From the NCBI RefSeq assembly GCF_012033695.1, contig NZ_JAAVJI010000013.1, forward strand, positions 1 through 64,000: 64,000 bases of DNA, written 5' to 3'. The notes beneath the pieces were generated by a model. The model worked only from the letters and a program-made list of their open reading frames with translations. It did not search any database and was not told the DNA's origin. How positions within the stretch are numbered: the stretch's first letter is position 1; every line of letters begins with the position of its first letter. A program made the position numbers and the translations under genes. Positions 55,717-64,000 of the stretch are shown in pieces. The DNA comes from Pseudomonas quercus (GTDB lineage: Bacteria; Pseudomonadota; Gammaproteobacteria; Pseudomonadales; Pseudomonadaceae).

Positions 55717-56523
55717 ATGCGAATAGCGCTCTACCAAGGCCCCGCAGGGCCGCACGCACCTGAGGACAACCTAGCGCGGCTGGAGGCCTGGGCTACCCAG
55801 GCCGCTGGCCAAGGTGCCGACCTGGTGGTGTTCCCGGAAATGTTCCTCAGTGGCTACAACATTGGGGCACAGGCGGCAGCCGAGCGTGCCCAGCCGGCTG
55901 ACGGCGCCGGGTTCAAGCACGTTGCCACCACGGCACAACGGCTAGGCATTGCGATTGCCTATGGCTACCCGGAAGCCGGCCCTGATGGCGCCATCTACAA
56001 TGCGGCCCAGTTGGTGGACAGCCAAGGGCAGCGGTTGCTGAACTACCGCAAAGCACACTTGTTCGGGGGGCTGGACCGCGCCATGTTCACACCAGGCGAT
56101 GGCCGCTTTGTAACGGCTAAACTCAACGGCTGGAACCTTGGTTTGCTGATCTGCTATGACGTGGAATTTCCAGAGGCCGTTCGCCACCTGGCATTGGCCG
56201 GTGCGGATCTTGTACTGGTGCCCACCGCCAATATGGTGGGGTTCGAGTTTGTAGCCGACGTGACCGTCAGGGCCAGGGCCTACGAGAATGGCTGTTACCT
56301 GGCCTATGCCAACTACAGTGGGCCTGAAGCCGACCTTACCTATTGCGGCCTGAGTAGCCTTAACCAGCCCGATGGCACCCAGCAGGTATTGTCAGCCACT
56401 GAAGAGGGCTTGCTGTTTAGCGTATTGGCCAAAGACGCGCTCGCTGCCTGCCGCCAAGCGAGCCCCTATCTGCTGGATTTGCGCAATGACCTCTATGGTT
56501 TGCCACACCCGCAGTCAATTTAA
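55717..56523 (+). CDS. davA: 5-aminovaleramidase (nitrilase family)
   Basis: DavA hydrolyses 5-aminovaleramide to 5-aminovalerate, the second step of lysine breakdown. The 268-residue nitrilase-fold protein has the Glu in FPEMFLSG (about residue 42), the Lys in YRKAHLFG (about 110) and the nucleophile Cys in LICYDVEFPE (about 145). It forms the davBA operon. Confidence 0.94.
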   Translation: MRIALYQGPAGPHAPEDNLARLEAWATQAAGQGADLVVFPEMFLSGYNIGAQAAAERAQPADGAGFKHVATTAQRLGIAIAYGYPEAGPDGAIYNAAQLVDSQGQRLLNYRKAHLFGGLDRAMFTPGDGRFVTAKLNGWNLGLLICYDVEFPEAVRHLALAGADLVLVPTANMVGFEFVADVTVRARAYENGCYLAYANYSGPEADLTYCGLSSLNQPDGTQQVLSATEEGLLFSVLAKDALAACRQASPYLLDLRNDLYGLPHPQSI

Positions 56524-56597
56524 CGACACGGCTCCAAAGGTGTCACAAGGCGATGGCATTATGATGGCGCCTTGGCGTTGACGGTGGTCGCACAAGT

Positions 56598-56617
56598 GCG
56601 GCCCCGAAAACGGCCGC
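56598..56617 (+). terminator. Hairpin after davA
   Basis: A 6-bp stem (GCGGCC / GGCCGC) with an 8-base loop lies about 75 bp after davA. No T-run follows, so termination is uncertain. Confidence 0.4.
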
Positions 56618-56630
56618 AACACGCTCAAAA

Positions 56631-56654
56631 GCTAAAAATTTTCTAAATTTTAGC
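56631..56654. repeat. AT-rich inverted repeat in the EPS leader region
   Basis: GCTAAAA (56631-56637) and TTTTAGC (56648-56654) are complementary across an A/T core. The surrounding 56640-56760 is strikingly AT-rich, the kind of DNA bound by MvaT-type silencers. That function is inference. Confidence 0.45.
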
Positions 56655-56808
56655 AATAAAATCAATAACTTATAAAAATATGCCATCACTCAACGTCAAA
56701 ATGACATCATTTCGATATCGTCAAAAATAAATAATCAATAAAATCAAAGGCTTAAGAATCAACAACTGCGTCGCTCTGACTATCTGCGTTTTTTTCATCT
56801 GAAGCGAT

Positions 56809-56837
56809 TGACAGGCTTCGCTTAAAAACCGATATAT
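56809..56837 (+). promoter_or_regulatory. Candidate promoter of the exopolysaccharide cluster
   Basis: A perfect -35 TTGACA (56809-56814) is followed after 17 bp by GATATA, a weak -10. The leader to the first gene would be about 300 nt and would include the ops-like element. The 56524-57147 gap contains no gene. Confidence 0.45.
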
Positions 56838-57073
56838 CACCCACCGACGGGAAACACCGCAGCGGCCTGCGCAATGCCAGGCACCTGTGAAACCCGCTCC
56901 AACCCCTCAGGCTGGCAAACAAAAATACTCATTTTTGACGTGTTTACGGGTTCGGCTTGCTGTTTGGTTTTGCCTTTATTGACTGTAACGCACTGATTAA
57001 AACAGGCGCGTAGCGTTTTTAAAGTTTACTTGGATACAACACGAAGTTTGGGTTCGTTGAATACGACGGGCCT

Positions 57074-57084
57074 GGCGGTAGCTT
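57074..57084 (+). promoter_or_regulatory. ops/JUMPstart-type element before the exopolysaccharide cluster
   Basis: GGCGGTAGCTT matches the ops core GGCGGTAGCNT that recruits RfaH to RNA polymerase. It lies 63 bp upstream of the first gene of a polysaccharide cluster that encodes an RfaH-like protein. A variant, GGCGCGTAGCGT, lies at 57005-57016. The same bases also fit a sigma-54 promoter pattern (TGGC-N7-TTGC at 57073-57087), so the role is not certain. Confidence 0.65.
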
Positions 57085-57147
57085 TGCCCTGAGTCGGCAG
57101 TATTGGCTCGAAAGTTAAGCGTTAATTCACGAATAGAGTGTCTTTTC

Positions 57148-57912
57148 ATGTCGCCATTGCCCTACAACGACCCAACGTCTATCGCGCGCCTGGCCCAGGA
57201 TATGGACCAACACGGCCATGCTGTTATCGAGCAAGTGTTTTCGGCCCAGGCCCTGGCTGAACTTCGCCAGTACGTGGCGCACGAAGCCGACCGCCACAAC
57301 GGGCAGTACTTCGCCTACCACGGCTTGAACGCCTTGGCGGGGAGCCCCCTGGCACGGCTGGCCACGTCGCCGGAACTGTCGGCAACCCTGGACCAACTCC
57401 ACCGCTATGCCACCGGCGAAGCCGCCACCAGCCGTGAGATATTTCCCGTGCTGCGCTGCGTACAAGGCGGCAGCGGCACACGCGAATCCAACGCGTTCCA
57501 CTATGACGCCACCCTGCTCACGGTACTGGTGCCCATCTTTATTCCTGAAGAAGGCGAGCAGCGCGGTGACCTGGTGATGTTTCCCAACCTGCGCCCTGTG
57601 CGTTCCAGTGTTGCTATCAACGTGGTCGAAAAAGCCCTGCTGCAGAACAAGGCCAGCCGCCGCCTGATCGGCCATGGCATCAAGGCCGGCTGGCTCAAGC
57701 CCCAAACGTTGCCCCTGGTGCCTGGCAACGTTTACCTGTTCTGGGGCTATCGCACCCTGCATGCCAACCAGCCGTGCAGCCCGGACGTACGCCGTGCCAC
57801 CGCACTGTTCCACTACGGTGACCCCCACGCTGGCAGCACAGCAACACGGCTGATCCTTGCGCTCAACCAGCAGCGTGCACGCCGTAGCGTCGCGCCTGCG
57901 CGCCAGCCGTGA
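57148..57912 (+). CDS. Fe(II)/2-oxoglutarate-type oxygenase (phytanoyl-CoA dioxygenase-like)
   Basis: The 254-residue protein has the HxD iron ligands in FHYDATLLTVLVP (about residue 115). The distal His is in TLHANQP (about 205), and the 2-oxoglutarate-binding Arg is just after it (RRATALFHY). It is the first gene of the exopolysaccharide cluster and may hydroxylate a sugar, lipid or amino-acid precursor. The substrate is unknown. ATG 57148 is preferred over a TTG 45 bases upstream. Confidence 0.78.
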   Translation: MSPLPYNDPTSIARLAQDMDQHGHAVIEQVFSAQALAELRQYVAHEADRHNGQYFAYHGLNALAGSPLARLATSPELSATLDQLHRYATGEAATSREIFPVLRCVQGGSGTRESNAFHYDATLLTVLVPIFIPEEGEQRGDLVMFPNLRPVRSSVAINVVEKALLQNKASRRLIGHGIKAGWLKPQTLPLVPGNVYLFWGYRTLHANQPCSPDVRRATALFHYGDPHAGSTATRLILALNQQRARRSVAPARQP

Positions 57913-57926
57913 CCTGGAGCCAGCAC

Positions 57927-59453
57927 ATGATGACCAAGCGCCGATCAATGTTCCAGAACACCACCCTCAATTACGTTGGGCAGGCGTATACCCTGCTGAT
58001 CGGCATTCTGATCATGCCGTTCTACCTCAACCACCTGGGTGCAGAGGTGTATGGGCTGATCGGTTTCTACACCGTGCTGCAAACCTGGCTGCAATTGCTG
58101 GACGTAGGCCTGTCGCCGTCACTGGTTCGGCAGATTGCCCATCACCAGCAGGCTGACAAGGCCGGTAGCCACGAAGGTGGCTGGCTGCTGCGCTCGTTCG
58201 AGCTGATCTTCCTGCCGCTGACACTGCTGACCGTGTGGGGAGTGTCTGCAGGCAGCCCCTGGATCGCAGCACACTGGCTCAATGCCCAGGCGCTGGATGC
58301 CGCGACCCTGGTGCAGTGCGTCACGCTGATGGGCGGGATGGTCGCCCTGCGCCTGTACGCCACCCTCTACAAAAGTGGCCTGCAGGGCCTGGAGCTGCAT
58401 GGGTGGCTCAACGGCGCCAACGTAGTGATCACCACGCTGCGGTATTTCGGTGGGCTGTTCCTGGTGGCCGTAGTCTCTCAGGACGCTTTGGTATTCTTCG
58501 AATTCCAGCTGGTGGTGGCAGTGATCGAAACCTTGATCTTCGCCAGCAAGGCCTACGCTCAGCTGCCCGCGCCACGCTGGTTCAGCGGGTTCAACTGGGC
58601 CTTGGTCAAGCCTATTGTGCCGTTCGCCGTAAGCCTGTCCTTTACGTCCGTGCTGTGGATCGTGCTTACCCAGTTGGACAAGATGCTGCTGTCCGAGCGG
58701 CTGCTGCTGACCGAATACGGTTACTTCTCGCTGGTGGCCTTGATGACCACTGGCATCCTCATGCTGATCAACCCCCTAGTGCAAACCCTGCTGCCACGCA
58801 TGACTGTGCTGCTGGCCGAAGGGCGCGCCCAGGAACTGCACCAGTTGTACCTGGGCGCCAGCCGCTTTACCTGCACGTTGCTGTTCCCCCTGGCCAGCGT
58901 CATGGCTGTTCATGCCGGCGACCTGCTGTACGCCTGGAGCGGAGACCACGCCGCGGCTGACTGGGGCCGGCCGGTTCTGTTCTGGTATGCACTGGGCAGC
59001 GCCATCATGGCGGCCAGCACCTTCCAGTACCACCTCCAATACGCCTACGGGCACATCCGCCTGCACGTGTGGTACAGCGTGATCTCCGCCGCCATCACCG
59101 TTCCCGTCATGGTACTGGCCATCAATGCCTGCGGTGCCCAAGGCGCTGCGGCGGCCTGGTTCGTACTGCGCCTGCTGTCCTTCGCCATCTGGCCGCGGGT
59201 GGTGCACAACCACTTGGCACCCGGCCTTCACGGCGTATGGCTCAAGGACATGCTGCGGATCAGCCTCATGACGCTGGTAGGCCTGGGCCTGGCCGAGCCG
59301 ATCGTACGCCTGATGGCCGGAGAAAATCGCCTGCTGACCATGGCAAGCCTGGCTATCTGCGGCCTTGTCACCTTGGCGGTGGTCGCTGGGAGCGATCGCC
59401 TGCTGGCGGCCCGCGTCATTCTTTTGTTGAGCAAACCGAGCGTAGGACGATGA
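57927..59453 (+). CDS. Wzx-like polysaccharide flippase
   Basis: The 508-residue protein has about 12-14 hydrophobic segments and the opening NTTLNYVGQAYTLLIGILIMPFYL typical of the PST/MOP exporter family. It should flip lipid-linked repeat units across the inner membrane. A GTG 18 bases upstream overlaps the previous stop, but GGAG supports ATG 57927. Confidence 0.88.
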   Translation: MMTKRRSMFQNTTLNYVGQAYTLLIGILIMPFYLNHLGAEVYGLIGFYTVLQTWLQLLDVGLSPSLVRQIAHHQQADKAGSHEGGWLLRSFELIFLPLTLLTVWGVSAGSPWIAAHWLNAQALDAATLVQCVTLMGGMVALRLYATLYKSGLQGLELHGWLNGANVVITTLRYFGGLFLVAVVSQDALVFFEFQLVVAVIETLIFASKAYAQLPAPRWFSGFNWALVKPIVPFAVSLSFTSVLWIVLTQLDKMLLSERLLLTEYGYFSLVALMTTGILMLINPLVQTLLPRMTVLLAEGRAQELHQLYLGASRFTCTLLFPLASVMAVHAGDLLYAWSGDHAAADWGRPVLFWYALGSAIMAASTFQYHLQYAYGHIRLHVWYSVISAAITVPVMVLAINACGAQGAAAAWFVLRLLSFAIWPRVVHNHLAPGLHGVWLKDMLRISLMTLVGLGLAEPIVRLMAGENRLLTMASLAICGLVTLAVVAGSDRLLAARVILLLSKPSVGR

Positions 59454-60379
59454 GCATCCGAACCGAACACGACATCCTGCAAACCTGGGGCGGCGCAACA
59501 GCTCCCCTTGTGAGCGTGGTGTGCCCTGCCTTCAATCAAAAGGCCTTCATCGGCGCAGCGATTGAGAGCTTCCTGGCCCAGCGCACCGACTTTGCGTTCG
59601 AGATCCTGATCAACGACGACGCTTCCACCGACGGCACCCGCCAGGTCATTGAAGCCTACGCCGCGCGCTACCCGAACCTGATTCGGCCGGTGCTGCACGA
59701 CGAAAACCAGTTCCGCCAGGGCAAGCTGTTCTACCCTGCCCTGTTCAACATGGCCAAGGGGCGTTACCTGGCCTACTGCGACGGTGACGACTACTGGACC
59801 GACCCGCTGAAGCTGCAAAAGCAAGTGGACTTCCTTGAGCAGCACCCTGACTACGTGATCGCCTACCACGATGCGGTGATGGTCAATGAGCAGGGGGAGC
59901 ACGGGGTTCAGCTTGGCCGCACCTGGCAGCGCGACGCTACTAGCATGGAACTGCAACAGGGCCGTCGCATTTCTACCCTCACGGCGTGCTTTCGCAACGT
60001 GCTGCATGAGCTGCCCCGCGAGCTGGAACTGGCGCCCCTGATGGACGTGTGCTGGTGGTCGATGCTGGGTGCCCATGGCAAGGGCAAGTACCTGGCCAAT
60101 GTTGCACCAGGCGGCTACCGGGTGCATGGCGGCGGGATCTTCTCCATGCGCAGCGAGAAGAAAAAGCTGCACATGTCCCTGCAGACCGCGTCTTGCCTGG
60201 CCAACTACTACCACCACCGGGGCAACCAGGCGCTGTACGAATACTTCCTCACCCAAGTGTTCAGCCTGTCGCTGGCAGCCGTGTCCCCCTGGCAGAAACT
60301 CAGCGCCTTGGCGCTGGTGTTCACCAATGTCAGCCGCAACCTGTTCCGGCGCCTCACGCTGCCCATGGGAGGCCGCTGA
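59450..60379 (+). CDS. Family 2 glycosyltransferase
   Basis: The 309-residue GT-A protein has the opening LVSVVCPAFNQKAFIGAAIESFL and DDASTDGT (about residue 50). The DxD-type CDGDDYW lies near 108. It should transfer a sugar to the exopolysaccharide repeat unit. It overlaps the flippase stop by four bases. The frame is open far upstream, but that part is a shadow of the flippase gene. Confidence 0.9.
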   Translation: MSIRTEHDILQTWGGATAPLVSVVCPAFNQKAFIGAAIESFLAQRTDFAFEILINDDASTDGTRQVIEAYAARYPNLIRPVLHDENQFRQGKLFYPALFNMAKGRYLAYCDGDDYWTDPLKLQKQVDFLEQHPDYVIAYHDAVMVNEQGEHGVQLGRTWQRDATSMELQQGRRISTLTACFRNVLHELPRELELAPLMDVCWWSMLGAHGKGKYLANVAPGGYRVHGGGIFSMRSEKKKLHMSLQTASCLANYYHHRGNQALYEYFLTQVFSLSLAAVSPWQKLSALALVFTNVSRNLFRRLTLPMGGR

Positions 60380-60381
60380 CC

Positions 60382-60501
60382 ATGCCACTGCCTGATGACG
60401 CGGGTGGTGGCGTACCCCGCCACACCTGCCCTACACCCCCTGCCTCTTTTACGGAAACGATTGCCAACGCCAGCGGCCTTGGCCCAGGAGCTACACCATG
60501 A
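60382..60501 (+). CDS. Possible 39-codon ORF bridging the glycosyltransferase and kinase genes
   Basis: The ORF starts two bases after the glycosyltransferase stop and ends with TGA overlapping the kinase ATG (ATGA). The peptide MPLPDDAGGGVPRH... is Pro/Gly-rich with no recognisable domain. It may simply couple translation, or it may be a chance frame. There is no good ribosome-binding site before it. Confidence 0.35.
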   Translation: MPLPDDAGGGVPRHTCPTPPASFTETIANASGLGPGATP

Positions 60502-62708
60502 ACACAGTGCCTCGTACCAGCCTTGAGCCCCAGCAGGACGCCCGTATCGACGTGGCCAGCCTGCTGCGCATGCTGTTCGACCACAAGGCCTTGATCGTTT
60601 CCGTGGTGGGGGTATTCACGCTGCTGGGGGCCGGCTATGCGCTCGTGGCCACACCGGTCTACCAGGCCAATGCGATGATCCAGATAGAGCCGAAAAAGAT
60701 CGGCCTGGACGCTACGCCGGTGTTCAATAGCAAGCCAACGTCTGTGTCCGAGGCCGCCACCGAGATCGAGCTGATCAAGTCTCGCGCTGTGCTGGGCCGG
60801 GTAATCACGGACCTGCACCTGGATGTGACCGCCACCCCGCGCTACGTACCGCTGCTGGGCAAATGGTACGCACGCCAGTTTGCGCCTGCCAAAGGCCAGC
60901 TAGCCTCGGCCCCGCTGGGGTTGGACCAGTTTGCCTGGGGTGGCGAAGCCATCACGGTAGGCGCTCTGGACGTACCACCGTCTCTGCTGGGCCTGCCTAT
61001 GGTGTTGACCGCTGGCGACAACGGCGGCTACAGCCTCAAAGACGCCAACGGCACCGAACTGCTGAGCGGCACGGTAGGTGTTGCCAGCGAAAACAATGGC
61101 GTCAGCCTGTTGCTCACTCAACTCAATGCACGGCCGGGCACTGAGTTCCGCGTTGTGCGCAACCGTGAGCTGGCGACCGCCCTGGACTACCAGGAGCGCC
61201 TGAAGGTCAACGAGGCCGGCAAGGACTCAGGCATCGTCTACCTGTCCATCCAGGACACCGACCCGGCCCGCGCCGTGCAATTGGTCAAGGAAGTGAGCGA
61301 CCGTTACGTTCGCCAGAACGTGGAGCGCAGCTCGGCCGAAGCGGGCCAGCGGCTGGATTTCCTGCGCTCGCAGTTGCCCGTGGTACGTGCCGAGCTGGAA
61401 AAGTCCGAAAACGCCTTGCATACCTTCCAGTTGCGCACGCACGCCGTGGACATCGGCCAGCAGACCAGCGCACTGCTCAGCCAGGTCGTGGCGTACGACA
61501 ACCAACTCTCGGAACTGCGCCTCAAGCGTACGGACCTGGACCGCCTCTACACCCGCCAGCACCCTCAGTCCATCGCCTTGTCCCAGCAGATCGCCCAGGT
61601 TGAAGCCCAGAAAGCCAAGCTGCAGGGTGAAGTGAGCCAGTTGCCGGAAACCCAGCAGGACCTGCTGCGCCTTACCCGTGACATGCAAGTGACCACCCAG
61701 ACCTACACCAACCTGCTGAACCGGGTGCAGGAGCAGGACATCATTCGTGCCGGCAACATTGGCAACGTGCGCATTATCGACAGCGCCGACGCCAACGTCG
61801 AAGAGCCGGTCAAGCCCATGCGCAAGCTGATCGTAGCCCTGGCCGCCCTGCTCGGAGCACTGGCAGCCATCTCCACCGTGTTCGTGCGCCAGGCGTTCTA
61901 CCGTGGCGTGGAAAACCCTGAAAGCGTGGAGCAACTGGGCTTGCCGGTGTATGCCGCGCTGCCGCTGTCGCGCCAGCAGGAACGCCTGAACCGCGGCCAA
62001 ACCCGCAAAGGCCAGGCACCGTCGCGCCTGCTGGGCGTGGTGGCGCCGCGAGAAGGCACCATGGAAGCCTTGCGCAGCCTGCGTACCAGCTTGCACTTCG
62101 CCATGGCCGAAGCCCGTAACCCTGTGCTGATGATGACCAGCCCTACCCCAGGGGTGGGCAAGTCGTTCGTCTGCACCAACCTGGCGGTGGTGAGCGCTCA
62201 GGCCGGCAAGCGTGTGCTGCTGATCGATGCGGACATGCGCAAAGGCTACCTGCACCAGCAGTTTGGCGTGCAGCCGCGCCATGGCCTGGCTGATGCCTTG
62301 GCCGGCAAGGTGACGGTTGCGGACGTGGTGCATGACACCCCGGTGAAGCACCTGCAGATCATCTCCTGCGGTTATGCCGCGCCCAACCCCTCCGAGCTGC
62401 TGATGCATGAGCGCTTCACGCAGCTGTTGAATGAGCTGTCGCCGCACTACGACCTGGTGATTATCGACACCCCGCCTGTATTGGCTGTGACCGATGCCAG
62501 CCTGATCGGCCGCCATGCTGGCACCAGCATGATGGTCAGCCGCTTCGGCCAGAGCACCGTCCGGGAAATCGACGTGGCCCGCCGCCGCCTGCAACAGAAC
62601 GGCGTGAACCTCAAGGGCGCGATTTTCAACGGTGTGGTCCGCAAGGCCTCCACTGCTGAGTACGACTGTGCCTCGTATGGCTACGACTACGGCGACGCGC
62701 GCAAGTAA
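60498..62708 (+). CDS. Polysaccharide co-polymerase with tyrosine autokinase (Wzc/GumC type)
   Basis: The 736-residue protein has an N-terminal Wzz domain with two transmembrane segments (about residues 32-52 and 436-456). A periplasmic coiled region lies between them, and a C-terminal BY-kinase follows. Walker A is SPTPGVGKSFV (about 548), Walker A' is LLIDADMRKG and Walker B is VIIDTPP. The C-terminal tyrosine cluster (YDCASYGYDY) is the autophosphorylation tail. It controls chain length and export. Confidence 0.93.
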   Translation: MNTVPRTSLEPQQDARIDVASLLRMLFDHKALIVSVVGVFTLLGAGYALVATPVYQANAMIQIEPKKIGLDATPVFNSKPTSVSEAATEIELIKSRAVLGRVITDLHLDVTATPRYVPLLGKWYARQFAPAKGQLASAPLGLDQFAWGGEAITVGALDVPPSLLGLPMVLTAGDNGGYSLKDANGTELLSGTVGVASENNGVSLLLTQLNARPGTEFRVVRNRELATALDYQERLKVNEAGKDSGIVYLSIQDTDPARAVQLVKEVSDRYVRQNVERSSAEAGQRLDFLRSQLPVVRAELEKSENALHTFQLRTHAVDIGQQTSALLSQVVAYDNQLSELRLKRTDLDRLYTRQHPQSIALSQQIAQVEAQKAKLQGEVSQLPETQQDLLRLTRDMQVTTQTYTNLLNRVQEQDIIRAGNIGNVRIIDSADANVEEPVKPMRKLIVALAALLGALAAISTVFVRQAFYRGVENPESVEQLGLPVYAALPLSRQQERLNRGQTRKGQAPSRLLGVVAPREGTMEALRSLRTSLHFAMAEARNPVLMMTSPTPGVGKSFVCTNLAVVSAQAGKRVLLIDADMRKGYLHQQFGVQPRHGLADALAGKVTVADVVHDTPVKHLQIISCGYAAPNPSELLMHERFTQLLNELSPHYDLVIIDTPPVLAVTDASLIGRHAGTSMMVSRFGQSTVREIDVARRRLQQNGVNLKGAIFNGVVRKASTAEYDCASYGYDYGDARK

Positions 62709-62738
62709 GCGCCACTCACCCTTCAAGGAGGACAACCC

Positions 62739-63524
62739 ATGAACACCACCATCGCCATGATGCAGCCGTACTGGTGCCCCTATCTGGGCTACTTCCAACT
62801 GATTGCCGGTGCGGACGTGTTCGTGCTCGGGGACGACCTGCAATACGTCAAGGACGGCTGGATCAACCGCAACCGTGTGCTGTGCGCTGGCAAGCCGTGG
62901 CTGTTCAGCCTGCCCCTGGCCCGCGACGCCCATGGCCTGGCGATCAACCAGCGGCGCCTGGCCGATACATGGGCAGGCAGCATCGACAGCCTGCTCAAGA
63001 CCCTGTCGCTGCACTATGCCCGTGCACCCCAGCGCGCCAACGTAATGCCGTTGCTCGAAACCATGCTGCGCCACCCGGAAACCAACCTGGCGCGCTACCT
63101 GGAGCATACCCTGCGTGAAACCTGCGCCTACCTGGGTATCGACACACCCATTCTGCGTGCCTCTGAACTGGGCATCCGCGATATCACCGACAAGCAGGAC
63201 CGGGTGATCAAGACCATGCACCGCCTAGGGGGCACTCGCTACGTCAACCCGATTGGTGGCCGCGAGCTGTATGAAGACACACGCTTCCGCCAGGCCGGCC
63301 TGAGCCTGCGTTTCCACCAGATGGGCCCTATCAGCTACCCCCAGTTCAGCCAGCCGTTCGTGTCTCACCTGTCGATCATCGATGTGCTGATGTTCAACCC
63401 GGTTGCGCAGGTGCGCCAATGGCTGGACCAGTACAGCCTGTTGCTGCCCATGCCGCGAAGGGAAGCCCCACAGCCCGTGGCCACCCTGCATAGCACGGCC
63501 CACGCCGCGCTTTCGCTGCCTTAG
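62739..63524 (+). CDS. WbqC family protein
   Basis: The 261-residue protein has the family opening MQPYWCPYLGYFQLI and a central QYVKDGWINRNRV. WbqC-like proteins occur in O-antigen and capsule clusters. Their exact reaction is not established, and roles in sugar acylation or amino-sugar modification have been suggested. It has a strong AAGGAGG before the ATG. Confidence 0.85.
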   Translation: MNTTIAMMQPYWCPYLGYFQLIAGADVFVLGDDLQYVKDGWINRNRVLCAGKPWLFSLPLARDAHGLAINQRRLADTWAGSIDSLLKTLSLHYARAPQRANVMPLLETMLRHPETNLARYLEHTLRETCAYLGIDTPILRASELGIRDITDKQDRVIKTMHRLGGTRYVNPIGGRELYEDTRFRQAGLSLRFHQMGPISYPQFSQPFVSHLSIIDVLMFNPVAQVRQWLDQYSLLLPMPRREAPQPVATLHSTAHAALSLP

Positions 63525-63533
63525 GAGGCCGCT

Positions 63534-64000
63534 ATGGACACCGCCGTTGCCCACTGCCCCGTTACCCATTGCCCTGCTGCCCAGTGGTACGTGATCCAGA
63601 CCAAGCCGCGCCAGGAAGCGCGTGCTCAAGCGCACCTGGTACGCCAAGGGTTCGAGTGCTACCTCCCGGTCGCCGAATACGCCGCAGGGGCATCGGTAGC
63701 ACAGCTAGTGCCTACACCCCTATTCCCTGGCTACCTGTTCATTCGCATAGCGCGCGAGGCCAGCTGGTACCCCATCCGCTCTACACGGGGCGTAGCTCGC
63801 GTCGTGGCATTCGGCCCCCAACCCTGCGCGGTGAACGATGGGCTGATTGCAGGCCTGCGCCAGCGTTCAGGCAGCGGGCTGGAAGCGATCTTCCTGTGCA
63901 ATGACGGCGACAAGCGTGCCGTCATTCTGCTTGCGCTGCTCGCGCACCAACAACGCGTGGCCCTGCCTCGCCAGCCGCTGAAACAGGTCGTCACCCATGC
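63534..64000 (+). CDS. RfaH/NusG-like antiterminator, C-terminus beyond the window
   Basis: The visible 155 residues have the NGN-domain opening WYVIQTKPRQEARAQAHL (about residues 18-35). LFPGYLFIRI (about 63) and SWYPIRSTRGVARVVAFG (about 77) follow. After GLRQRS the sequence goes directly to GLEAIFLCNDGDKRAVILL, so about 20-25 residues of the usual linker and KOW start are missing. RfaH paralogs bind ops and suppress polarity in long polysaccharide operons. The gene probably ends shortly after the window edge. Confidence 0.85.
   Translation, partial: MDTAVAHCPVTHCPAAQWYVIQTKPRQEARAQAHLVRQGFECYLPVAEYAAGASVAQLVPTPLFPGYLFIRIAREASWYPIRSTRGVARVVAFGPQPCAVNDGLIAGLRQRSGSGLEAIFLCNDGDKRAVILLALLAHQQRVALPRQPLKQVVTH

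Noticed and set aside
61227..63221. A 664-codon open frame antisense to the kinase and WbqC genes
   Set aside because: It crosses two well-supported genes, is low-complexity and shows no recognisable motif.

Overview
This looks like a chromosomal segment of a Pseudomonas of the P. putida group. The DNA is GC-rich. Housekeeping order and protein sequences fit that group: rrn, tyrS, an M23 peptidase and anmK; the trp block; amgK-murU and lptD-surA-pdxA-rsmA-apaGH; prkA-yeaH-spoVR; rpsU-dnaG-rpoD; and an Lrp regulator next to davBA for lysine catabolism. The species assignment is inference from remembered sequences. No search was run.

Layout. 1-593: the 5' end of a 16S rRNA gene reading leftward, its boxA leader and three tandem rRNA promoters. 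594-9970: tyrS, an M23 endopeptidase, anmK, erpA, argC, hemJ, a DUF805 protein, an SDR protein, a HIT protein, coq7 and speD. 10177-17744: an OsmC protein, a Crp/Vfr regulator, a lipoate-ligase-like protein, trpC-D-G-E, gph and rpe. 17863-28886: a DUF3530 protein, djlA, murU, amgK, lptD, surA, pdxA, rsmA, apaG, apaH and glpE. 29176-34076: the prkA-yeaH-spoVR stress cluster. 34128-42519: cca, folK, folB, plsY, tsaD, rpsU-dnaG-rpoD and a CAU-anticodon tRNA.

42520 to about 53100 is accessory. It starts just after the tRNA. It holds a transposase remnant, an orphan AbrB-type antitoxin ending in a heptamer repeat, a small membrane protein, and an AlgE-like beta-helix/RTX protein whose epimerase active site looks lost. 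A Fic regulator follows, behind an array of alternating half-sites. Next come a relic of a second AlgE-like gene, a YedK/HMCES protein, and a gene of unknown function behind a perfect hrp box, a type III effector candidate. A hemerythrin, an esterase and a large membrane protein close the block.

53399-56523 is the Lrp-davB-davA lysine module. 57148 to the window end is an exopolysaccharide cluster: 2OG oxygenase, flippase, glycosyltransferase, tyrosine autokinase, WbqC protein and an RfaH-like factor. Its long AT-rich leader carries an ops/JUMPstart-type element, so the cluster may encode its own antiterminator. The cluster runs past the window end.

Most notable are the hrp-box gene (48628-49629), the Fic operator array (46404-46476), the AlgE-like protein without its catalytic residues together with its relic, and the ops/RfaH pairing.
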